From a virus: a stretch of 31,200 nt of DNA. Positions 1-6,440 of this stretch are shown here, piece by piece (position 1 is the stretch's first letter; each line of letters begins with the position of its first letter). The position numbers and the translations under genes were made by a program. The notes below the pieces were generated by a model. It did not search any database. It saw only the letters and a program-made list of their open reading frames with translations, and was not told where the DNA came from. The DNA lies in IMG/VR virus record IMGVR_UViG_3300006990_000106, positions 1-31,200 of that record. The stretch is one strand, 5' to 3'.

Positions 1-98
1 GTATCCTTGTTGACCATCCACACAATCAGGATTATCGTGACTGCCCACGTGCATTCGATTGGGAAGACATTTATGAACTCGTCTACTATGGTGTGTAA
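1..98 (+). CDS. 3' end of an upstream gene, product unknown
   Basis: The frame with codons starting at base 3 is open from the left edge and ends at TAA 96-98, leaving about 31 residues that end in DIYELVYYGV. The tail is acidic and aromatic and I do not recognise it. The stop overlaps the next start (TAATG), which is the tight coupling seen throughout this window and supports a real gene. Its start lies outside the window, so no function can be given. Confidence 0.55.
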   Translation, partial: ILVDHPHNQDYRDCPRAFDWEDIYELVYYGV

Positions 99-187
99 TG
101 GAAAATCTACTTTATGGACCAGCGATACTTGCGTTCCTAGGGTTCGTATATTTTGCTGTTATGGTGGTGGTATATTCAGATGATTGA
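98..187 (+). CDS. 29-residue single-pass membrane peptide
   Basis: ATG at 98 overlaps the preceding TAA, and the frame closes at TGA 185-187, eight bases into the next gene (start 180). The peptide begins MENLLYGPAI and carries one hydrophobic stretch from about residue 9 to 26 before a short acidic end (YSDD). The composition and the coupled position between two genes suggest a real small membrane protein. It has no recognisable family. A spurious short frame cannot be excluded, because hydrophobic stretches arise easily from T-rich codons. Confidence 0.4.
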   Translation: MENLLYGPAILAFLGFVYFAVMVVVYSDD

Positions 188-1115
188 GTTGACTGTATTC
201 CACAGCATTTATGATAATAAGACTAATAAGCGTATGCGGTTTGGTGAATGGGATGAGCTCGAGGGTCTTCTCTACAAACTAGCAGAGGTCGAAACGTTTA
301 AGCCATCAAAGGACAAGTTCCAAAAAGGTGGTGCCAAACTAATCAGTCCGGCCGCATACGAACCTGGTACGACACGTGCTAATAAGAACGTGTTACGGTG
401 GGACTGGGCTTGTATCGATGTTGATGAATACGATGGCTCATTTGATGATATCATTAAAAACTTCGGTGACTACTATTATATCTGTTACTCGACCGGATCA
501 TCGACTGTTATTCATCCAAAGTTCCGACTTGTGTTTCCGCTGACCCAGTCTGTTAAGGCCGATAAGATCCCACACTTCTGGCATGCAATGAACAAAGAGT
601 TCCTTGATATCGGTGATGCTCAGACCAAAGACATGGCTCGTATGTTTTATACACCTGGTCAATATCCCGATGCCAACAACTTTATATTTACGCACAAAGG
701 ACCAATCATCGATCCTAACGATCTTATGGCAAAGCATAAGTTCCACGAACGTTCGAGGTCTGCTAACTTCTTTGATCGACTTCCTAAAGAGTTACAAGAA
801 CAGCTTCTTGAGAAGAAGAAATCACAGTTGACCGCAAACATCTCGTGGTCTTCGTATCGCGATTGTCCCTTTGTGAATCGTAAGTTAGTTGAGGAATATA
901 AATCTATTACGGGGTCTGGTTGGTATCATACTATGTATCGCCTTCTGTGTTCGATCGCGTCGAATGCGTTGAAGTCCAACTATCCTATCACATCAAATGA
1001 GATCGCGACACTGGCCAGGGAGTTAGATCGTGAAACCGGTAACTGGTATGCAAGCCGTCCGATAGAAGTCGAAGCAGACCGCGCATTAGAATGGGCATAT
1101 AAGAATTCTCTATGA
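180..1115 (+). CDS. Primase-like protein of the archaeo-eukaryotic primase (AEP) superfamily
   Basis: This is a 311-residue protein. I chose ATG 180 over an upstream in-frame start at 153 because it overlaps the preceding small gene tightly and removes a tryptophan-rich leader. Residues 78-86 read CIDVDEYDG, which fits the AEP metal-binding DxD. Residues 102-121 (YSTGSST...FRLVFPL) and 146-160 (DAQTKDMARMFYTPG) follow the order and look of the later motifs in RepB/PriCT-type plasmid and phage primases. The C-terminal third (about 200-311) is helical and resembles a PriCT-type accessory domain. It would make RNA or DNA primers for the gp41-type helicase encoded downstream. T4 uses a DnaG-type primase (gp61), and none is visible here. 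The call rests on motif pattern only. Confidence 0.55.
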   Translation: MIELTVFHSIYDNKTNKRMRFGEWDELEGLLYKLAEVETFKPSKDKFQKGGAKLISPAAYEPGTTRANKNVLRWDWACIDVDEYDGSFDDIIKNFGDYYYICYSTGSSTVIHPKFRLVFPLTQSVKADKIPHFWHAMNKEFLDIGDAQTKDMARMFYTPGQYPDANNFIFTHKGPIIDPNDLMAKHKFHERSRSANFFDRLPKELQEQLLEKKKSQLTANISWSSYRDCPFVNRKLVEEYKSITGSGWYHTMYRLLCSIASNALKSNYPITSNEIATLARELDRETGNWYASRPIEVEADRALEWAYKNSL

Positions 1116-1405
1116 CACGAGCAAGCAAAGAGTACCGTAAGCAAATGAAGAACGCCATACTCAACGAGTACATGGAATTGACCATGTGTTGGGAAGAGCG
1201 TCAGATGCTAATATCAAAGATCAAAGATTTCAAACGTGAACACTATAACCCCAACAAAGGATACGAGTGTTACACTCCAGAGTCTTGCCTACGTCTTGCG
1301 AAAATGCAAGAGTCTCTTGAGAAGAGTGGTGAGATTATCAAGACTATGCAAAAACGTGTTTGGCAAATGGAAGCTAAATATAATGAGCTACTTGATGCAA
1401 AATAA
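1112..1405 (+). CDS. Hypothetical 97-residue coiled-coil protein
   Basis: The start overlaps the primase-like stop as ATGA, so the two are probably translated together. The protein is highly charged and helical. The segment from about residue 55 to the end (LAKMQESLEKSGEII...) has the heptad look of a coiled coil, and two tryptophans flank it. No catalytic motif or known family was recognised. Its last codons (Asp-Ala-Lys-stop) overlap the upstream extension of the promoter at 1409. Confidence 0.75.
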   Translation: MTRASKEYRKQMKNAILNEYMELTMCWEERQMLISKIKDFKREHYNPNKGYECYTPESCLRLAKMQESLEKSGEIIKTMQKRVWQMEAKYNELLDAK

Positions 1406-1408
1406 CTG

Positions 1409-1437
1409 TGTACAAACCCTTCAATATGTGATATACT
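1409..1437 (+). promoter_or_regulatory. Early sigma70-type promoter (TGTACA-17-TATACT)
   Basis: The -35 is TGTACA 1409-1414, the spacer is 17 nt and the -10 is TATACT 1432-1437. It is preceded by GCAAAATAACTG, an extension shared with the promoters at 9587, 11292 and 12723. It drives the operon that starts with the Nmad1-like gene (ATG 1471) and probably continues through gene 42, cd, the modification cassette and uvsX, since no terminator is visible before 7490. Confidence 0.75.
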
Positions 1438-1470
1438 AAATATATAACAAATTAACTTAATAGGATTATT

Positions 1471-1821
1471 ATGCGTGAATCTCTCAAAGTTCTTAAAGAA
1501 TGCGCCGAGCTCCAGTCCAAAAAAGCTCAGGACTATCAGAACCCAAAATCAACCATTGTCCAAAGTGATTACTACCCTCGTGGTGTTCTTTCTATCATGG
1601 ACGTTATTCATACCAAATATGTTCGTGCTGTATCACTTGTTGAAGCTTCGGAGTATGGCGAAGAGCCAAATTTCGAATCTCTTGAGGATACTTTTAAAGA
1701 TATGATTAACTATGCGTCTTTCGCAGCAGCATGGTGTCGTGGTGGTATCCCAGGTCAAACTGATGATATGGCTCTGACGTGTAACCGTCCACGAAAGGTA
1801 GATACCAATGAAAACGATTAG
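1471..1821 (+). CDS. Nmad1/DUF1599-like nucleotide-modification-associated protein
   Basis: A 116-residue, mostly helical protein and the first gene after the promoter at 1409; AGGA lies a few bases upstream of the ATG. It has the layout I associate with Nmad1 (DUF1599): an N-terminal helix with KKAQDYQNP, then RGVLSIMDVIHTKYVRAV, then ESLEDTFKDMINYASFAAAW near residues 69-88. Families called Nmad occur beside enzymes of modified-base metabolism in phages, and the molecular role of this one is not established. Direct overlap with the dCMP hydroxymethylase gene fits a role in modified-nucleotide metabolism. The match is from memory of the family pattern and needs a profile search. Confidence 0.55.
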   Translation: MRESLKVLKECAELQSKKAQDYQNPKSTIVQSDYYPRGVLSIMDVIHTKYVRAVSLVEASEYGEEPNFESLEDTFKDMINYASFAAAWCRGGIPGQTDDMALTCNRPRKVDTNEND

Positions 1822-2521
1822 TCAGCTACGACTCGAATTCGCGTATGACCTTGCGTGTGGTCATGCGATCGAAAACCCAACGGGTGGTCGTATGCTCGAG
1901 ATGATCAATGTGTCTTTTATTGCTGATGAGGGCTTTATCTTTGGTAAACCAAACCAAGACTATATTGACCGTGAGATCGAATGGTATTTGTCTCAATCGT
2001 TGTGTGTCGACGACATTCCTGGTAATACACCACCCATTTGGCAACGTGTGTCTGATGATAACAATATGATCAACTCGAACTATGGTTGGTGTGTATACTC
2101 AGAAGAGAACGGTAACCAATACGATAACGTTGTACGTACACTACGTGAGACGCCTAACTCACGTCAAGCGGTCATGATCTATACACGTCCGACTATGCAT
2201 ACTGACTCAACCACAAACGGCCGTTATGACTTTATGTGTACCAACTCAGTTCAGTATATCTATCGTGCGGGTCAACTTCATGCAATGGTCAATATGAGAT
2301 CGAATGATGCCTGGGCTGGTTATCGTAATGACATCGCATGGCAAGACTATGTCCTTGACCAACTATGCAAAGACCTCAATATGAACCGTGGCCACATCTA
2401 CTGGAACGTAGGTTCGTTACACATCTATGAGGCACAGTTCTACCTTGTTGACAATTTCTACAAGACTGGCGCAACTCACATCTTAAAGAAGGATTACAAT
2501 GGCGAGTACAAAGTGGGATAA
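1808..2521 (+). CDS. 42: dCMP hydroxymethylase (T4 gp42 homologue)
   Basis: A 237-residue protein that can be aligned along its whole length with T4 gp42 (246 residues), which transfers a one-carbon unit from methylene-tetrahydrofolate to dCMP to give 5-hydroxymethyl-dCMP. Shared blocks include the segments around INSNYGW (88-94), MIYTRP (123-128), FMCTN (142-146) with catalytic Cys144, NMRSND (162-167) and WNVGSLHIY (199-207). Asp175 in GYRND aligns with T4 Asp179, the residue that favours cytosine. Thymidylate synthases and dUMP hydroxymethylases have Asn there. The gene overlaps the Nmad1-like gene by 14 nt and cd by 23 nt. It implies that the phage DNA contains hydroxymethylcytosine or a derivative of it. 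Confidence 0.95.
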   Translation: MKTISQLRLEFAYDLACGHAIENPTGGRMLEMINVSFIADEGFIFGKPNQDYIDREIEWYLSQSLCVDDIPGNTPPIWQRVSDDNNMINSNYGWCVYSEENGNQYDNVVRTLRETPNSRQAVMIYTRPTMHTDSTTNGRYDFMCTNSVQYIYRAGQLHAMVNMRSNDAWAGYRNDIAWQDYVLDQLCKDLNMNRGHIYWNVGSLHIYEAQFYLVDNFYKTGATHILKKDYNGEYKVG

Positions 2522-2963
2522 GAGGTTTCTTCGTATTGCTCGCGAAGTTTCCTCATGGTCAAAAGATCCAAGTAAAGGCATCGGCGCGGTTGCTGTGCTA
2601 GACAACCGTGTCGTGGCCACTGGATACAATGGCTTTCCCGAATGTGTACCCGACGAGGTTGAGTGGTTAACCGACGCTGAAACTAAACGGTCTCTCATTA
2701 TTCACGCAGAGATGAACCTTTTGATGGATGCCTCACGGACCAACCGCTCCCTTGTCGGGTCCACACTTTACGTATATGGCCTTATCATTTGTCCTAACTG
2801 TATGAAGCATATGGTTGCTGCAGGTGTTAATCGTATTGTATACTCGAACTTATATGATGATCCATTCTGGAATGAGGAATGGAAGAAGAGCCTCATGATA
2901 CTTTCTAAGGCCAGTAAACTAATTGGAGTGACAGAATATGACGCAACTCAAATTGATAACTAA
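2499..2963 (+). CDS. cd: dCMP deaminase
   Basis: A 154-residue zinc deaminase that converts dCMP to dUMP for thymidylate synthesis. The zinc and catalytic motifs are visible: HAE at 69-71 and CPNC at 98-101 followed by CMKHMVAAGV. The N-terminal half has the typical KDPSKGIGAV and TGYNGFP segments. It is shorter than T4 Cd (193 residues), lacking part of that protein's extra segment. AAGAAGGA precedes ATG 2499 by about six bases. Its substrate is also that of the neighbouring hydroxymethylase, so the two enzymes divide dCMP between hydroxymethyl-dCMP and dUMP/dTMP. ThyX at 8921 uses the dUMP. Confidence 0.93.
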   Translation: MASTKWDKRFLRIAREVSSWSKDPSKGIGAVAVLDNRVVATGYNGFPECVPDEVEWLTDAETKRSLIIHAEMNLLMDASRTNRSLVGSTLYVYGLIICPNCMKHMVAAGVNRIVYSNLYDDPFWNEEWKKSLMILSKASKLIGVTEYDATQIDN

Positions 2964-3924
2964 TCCGATATCAAATATACCAGTGAACAAAAAGTCACAC
3001 GTCCACGGCTGGACACAAGTATGGCGTGACCAACTAAATGCCGCCATCGATCATAAGTGCTCACCGGCTGTACAAGAAGCAGACCGGCTTTATATTGACC
3101 ACGGTGCTAATTATAGTGGTACCCTTAACTTATTTGGTGGTGCCAACGACGACCTATATTATAAAGTCGATCGAGTCATCAAAGCGCGTGATGTTTGGTC
3201 ACTCGATCATGATATGCCAGACTGGGGTGAACAGCTGAGAGGACGCATCGGTAACAAGACGACCTCAAAGCATATCACAAACGAGTGGTGTGACAAGGTC
3301 AGTGAGTTTTGTCTGTCTGTACCGAGTCTCAAACAAGAATACCAGACACACCTACCAAACATTACGCTCGGTGACAGTCACACTATTGCCTTTGCTGATA
3401 CTAACAGTATGGTCCTACGTAACGATGGTAAGACATTATTCGGTGCCCTTCGCGAGGGTATTCACAATATGTTTAGAGGACTGACGCCAAAAGGTGAGAT
3501 TACACTCTCGTTTGGTTCGATCGACATCCGACATCATATCCTACGTAAGGGTGATGACTATGACCTCGGGGCTTTGATACAACGATATGTAGATCAAGGT
3601 AAGGCCATTGAAGACCAGTATGGATGTTCGGTGAGTTATGCCGCACCGGTTCCTGTTGAGTTCGAAGGTCGTAAGATACCAAAGACTGGCTTCTATAAAA
3701 AGACACCATTCTTCGGATCTATGGAACAGCGCCAGAAGCTCACCTCGGACTTTATAAATAAACTAGAGACAATGAGTGGTGGTAAAGTAGTGGTACCACC
3801 TCAAGAATGGTATACGATGGACCCACGACAGTATGCAGAAGCCTATATGGAACTCGGTTCCAGCTTTCACATAGCTCCTCCTTTCTATCGTAAAAACAAT
3901 TGGGGTCAAATCCTTGGCGCATAA
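2938..3924 (+). CDS. SGNH-hydrolase-like protein, first gene of the putative modification cassette
   Basis: A 328-residue protein whose start overlaps cd by 26 nt, with GGAG about ten bases upstream. The central region has GDSHT at 145-149, the SGNH block-I form with Ser147 as candidate nucleophile, then LSFGSIDIRHH at 190-200, which resembles the FGxIDxR block of one SGNH subgroup. His311 near the end (SSFHIAPPF) is the candidate catalytic His, but the usual Asp of DxxH is not visible three residues before it. The first 140 residues form an extra domain I do not recognise, containing NLFGGANDD. SGNH enzymes are esterases or acyltransferases. Here one may add or remove an acyl group on a modified base or its precursor, which is inference from context. 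Confidence 0.5.
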   Translation: MTQLKLITNPISNIPVNKKSHVHGWTQVWRDQLNAAIDHKCSPAVQEADRLYIDHGANYSGTLNLFGGANDDLYYKVDRVIKARDVWSLDHDMPDWGEQLRGRIGNKTTSKHITNEWCDKVSEFCLSVPSLKQEYQTHLPNITLGDSHTIAFADTNSMVLRNDGKTLFGALREGIHNMFRGLTPKGEITLSFGSIDIRHHILRKGDDYDLGALIQRYVDQGKAIEDQYGCSVSYAAPVPVEFEGRKIPKTGFYKKTPFFGSMEQRQKLTSDFINKLETMSGGKVVVPPQEWYTMDPRQYAEAYMELGSSFHIAPPFYRKNNWGQILGA

Positions 3925-4807
3925 TAATCATATCCTCGATGGCATTAACCAAGACTTTCCATTTCAATGGTCAACTGCTCATGAGGCAAAAGAGTACTAT
4001 CTTGAAATGGCAAAGGACTGGGAAGACCCATATGGGGTTCCTATTGTAAAGACCCACGAAGGTGTACGTGTTGTACGTGATGACTTAACATCAGGCTCGA
4101 AGGTACGTGGAGGTGACTGTCTCATCTCGTCACTACCTGAGGAAATAGACACTATTGTGTACGTTCAGCCACGTACGGGTCTGGCAGGGATCTCTATCCT
4201 CGATGTTGCAAAGCGGCACAATAAAAAGACCAAACTGTTCATGCCATCGTCAAAACAGGTGTCGTTACACCAAGCTTGTTGTATCGAAGGTGGTGCAGAG
4301 GTATCATTCCACCGTATTGCGGCAATGCCAAACTTAAACAAGATTGCGTATGACTGGGCAATGGAAAATCCAAATGCATTCTTTGTACCTCTTGGCCTAA
4401 AGCACCCAATGGTTACCGCAGGCCTTGTTAAGGCTGCATCGTCGATACCGGCACCAGAAGAGGTCTACGTTGCCACTTCAACCGGTGTATTGTCACGATC
4501 ATTACAAATAGCATGGCCCGACACAAAGTTCACGTCTGTGTGTGTTGCACGTAATATGAAACATGGCGAGCTCGGTAGAGCACTTCCTGTTTCTGAACCA
4601 AAGGCTTTTCAACAAGCAGAGGCTGCAGAGAATCTTCCGCCATTTCCATCTATCGCTACGTATGACGGTAAGGTATGGAAGTACATTCCGAAGAATACAG
4701 GCCGTGACATTCTAATGTGGAATGTCGGAAAGCCTCCTGTACTGACCGACCAGACTATATATGAAACCACTGACTCATATCGCGAGTGGCCCAAAAAAGA
4801 TGCCTAA
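3914..4807 (+). CDS. PLP-dependent, fold-type-II-like enzyme (ACC deaminase/cysteine desulfhydrase group)
   Basis: A 297-residue frame overlapping the previous gene by 11 nt. No ATG lies near the N terminus; TTG 3914 is the best start, with GGGG eight bases before it. Residues 54-65 read VRDDLTSGSKVR, like the DDL..GNK.RKL motif of ACC deaminase relatives, where the Lys holds PLP, so Lys63 is the candidate. TGLAGISILDVAKRHNKK (88-105) and the GGAEV turn fit the following substrate-binding region. VYVATSTGVLSRSL fits the phosphate-binding loop but is not the usual glycine-rich form. PLP enzymes process amino-acid adducts on hypermodified thymines in phages such as ViI and M6, so a similar step on hydroxymethylcytosine is plausible. 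Confidence 0.6.
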   Translation: MAHNNHILDGINQDFPFQWSTAHEAKEYYLEMAKDWEDPYGVPIVKTHEGVRVVRDDLTSGSKVRGGDCLISSLPEEIDTIVYVQPRTGLAGISILDVAKRHNKKTKLFMPSSKQVSLHQACCIEGGAEVSFHRIAAMPNLNKIAYDWAMENPNAFFVPLGLKHPMVTAGLVKAASSIPAPEEVYVATSTGVLSRSLQIAWPDTKFTSVCVARNMKHGELGRALPVSEPKAFQQAEAAENLPPFPSIATYDGKVWKYIPKNTGRDILMWNVGKPPVLTDQTIYETTDSYREWPKKDA

Positions 4808-5417
4808 GCCTTTACCAGATGTCTATACTAACGTGGGTGACCACGTTGATCTTCTCCGTGAACACTTTGACAACATCAATGAGTTCTTACGGTCGGATGA
4901 GGCCTTTGCACTATTTCCTCCACCAAAGGTAGTTCGTCATAATGACTGGGGTGATATTGAGCAAAAGATCATTGAGAAGTATGGCCCAACGCATCGGATG
5001 TATGGTAAGTGCTTTCATAGTGCCAAGTTCGTGTACTTTTTCGGTGGCGGTAAAAAGTACTTCGATTTAAAGCTAATACGCCCGTTTGAGTTCTGTTCAC
5101 TTGGGTTTAAGACTACACACTGGTTTGTACGACACAAAACTACCCGAGAAGCCTTTGATCCGACCGGTGATCAATTTATATATCCTGGCTACGAGTATGG
5201 TAAGGACCGGCATATGATCGATCGATGGGAGACTGCTAAGAACGGCGAGTTCGGTAATCCATACTTTAAACGTGGCGGTACTCGTTTCGATGAGGTCGTA
5301 CCCAATAAAGTCGTTATGGCACTCGGTGAACTATACAAATCTAAGTATGGTACCAACGGTGGTATCGATTGGTGGGTAAATGCCGAAGATATGGTGGTTG
5401 AGAAACGTGATGCCTAA
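4800..5417 (+). CDS. Transglutaminase/papain-like Cys-His-Asp protein
   Basis: A 205-residue protein. ATG 4800 overlaps the previous stop within GATGCCTAAG. It has an ordered potential triad: Cys71 in YGKCFHSA, His107 in TTHWFVRH and Asp120 in FDPTGDQF. The C...HWF...DPTxxQF pattern is common in small phage proteins with a papain or transglutaminase-like fold, and their substrates are mostly unknown. Such enzymes hydrolyse or transfer amide bonds. In this operon an amide-forming or amide-clearing step on an aminated base is conceivable, but nothing in the sequence proves it. The C-terminal third (FDEVVPNKVV...GIDWW) has no recognised motif. Confidence 0.55.
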   Translation: MPKPLPDVYTNVGDHVDLLREHFDNINEFLRSDEAFALFPPPKVVRHNDWGDIEQKIIEKYGPTHRMYGKCFHSAKFVYFFGGGKKYFDLKLIRPFEFCSLGFKTTHWFVRHKTTREAFDPTGDQFIYPGYEYGKDRHMIDRWETAKNGEFGNPYFKRGGTRFDEVVPNKVVMALGELYKSKYGTNGGIDWWVNAEDMVVEKRDA

Positions 5418-6429
5418 GTACATTAATGATGAAGCAATCGACATCTTTGTCGACTACTATTACCCGCGGGCTAAATGGCTCCAGCTGAACTGCAGTTGGG
5501 GACCTTTAGACTATGAAGGTCCTGAAGCTAATGCTGAGGTCAACGATGAGTTGATGCAAAAGATCGACATCTATGACTCGTATACACGTAATGCCGCTGG
5601 ATTCCAAAACGTATTACAAGACCTATGGTTCGGTAAAAATACGCCAAAATGGAGATGGCAAGACGACGAACGACGTAAGCTGACCTCGTCGAACGAGAGT
5701 ATATCATGGAACATGGATACATGGTTATTTGTGTTTATGTGTCACCGTATCATGGGTTCTGGTGCGTCATTCGAGACTGATCATGGGTACCGCAATAATA
5801 TCGTCCAATATTGGGGTGCTCACCGCGACATCAAAGATATGTGTGAAGACATGGTTGAGACCAAAGCAAAGGGTCAAGCCATGTTTACGTCTATTGGTAA
5901 CCAACCACCAGCACCGAAGAAAGGTGTATCAAACGTCGACTTCATGACTAACGAGTTACCGTCACTCGTTGAAGCATTTAGCTCATGGCTAGTCAAAGAA
6001 CGTCGTGGACATAAAGAAATCGTCGACCATCTCAATGAGTACAACGCATCTGCAGGCCATCGTAAGTTCAACTTCCAGTATGCTGCCTTTGCGATGGATT
6101 GTTCAGACTATTATCCCCAACTAGTCGATGGAAACTCACATACATACTTAGGCAATAACGCAGTTCGTTGTATGAAGAGACTATCATCTGGCTGGAAGGC
6201 CGATGACTTTATGGATGTCCTTGTAGAACGTACTGGCGGTAAAGCTAAAGACCTTGAGGATGTGATGTGTGACTTTATTCGATTTGGCCAGAACTACGTA
6301 CCACGTGGTTCAGGTACCTTCGACCATATCCCATCTACAATTAAGAACAACTCTGGTTGGGAGTCCGGATTCGAACAAAGAACCGGTAACCCACCAGTCA
6401 AAAGTCCACTTGAACAATTTATGAAATAG
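5410..6429 (+). CDS. aGPT-PPlase / HMUDK-helical-like protein, putative base-modification transferase or kinase
   Basis: A 339-residue protein. ATG 5410 overlaps the previous stop in a second GATGCCTAAG junction. The N-terminal INDEAIDIFVDYYY, the block WLFVFMCHRIMGSGASFE (105-122) and the block FNFQYAAFAMDCSDYYPQLV (220-239) followed by YLGNNAVRCMKRL fit my memory of the helical alpha-glutamyl/putrescinyl-thymine pyrophosphorylase and 5-hmdU kinase-helical families. Those proteins have a DNA-glycosylase-like fold and act on hydroxymethyluracil in DNA, activating it or attaching amino compounds. Here the upstream synthase makes hydroxymethylcytosine, so the substrate would differ. It sits directly before uvsX, where T4 has its beta-glucosyltransferase region. 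A structure prediction would settle the family. Confidence 0.45.
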   Translation: MPKYINDEAIDIFVDYYYPRAKWLQLNCSWGPLDYEGPEANAEVNDELMQKIDIYDSYTRNAAGFQNVLQDLWFGKNTPKWRWQDDERRKLTSSNESISWNMDTWLFVFMCHRIMGSGASFETDHGYRNNIVQYWGAHRDIKDMCEDMVETKAKGQAMFTSIGNQPPAPKKGVSNVDFMTNELPSLVEAFSSWLVKERRGHKEIVDHLNEYNASAGHRKFNFQYAAFAMDCSDYYPQLVDGNSHTYLGNNAVRCMKRLSSGWKADDFMDVLVERTGGKAKDLEDVMCDFIRFGQNYVPRGSGTFDHIPSTIKNNSGWESGFEQRTGNPPVKSPLEQFMK

Positions 6430-6440
6430 GAAAGAAATAT

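Noticed and set aside
3753-3760. TATAAATA inside the SGNH-like gene
   Set aside because: It is an exact late-promoter word, but it lies about 160 nt before the next start, mid-gene, in an early operon. Chance is more likely.
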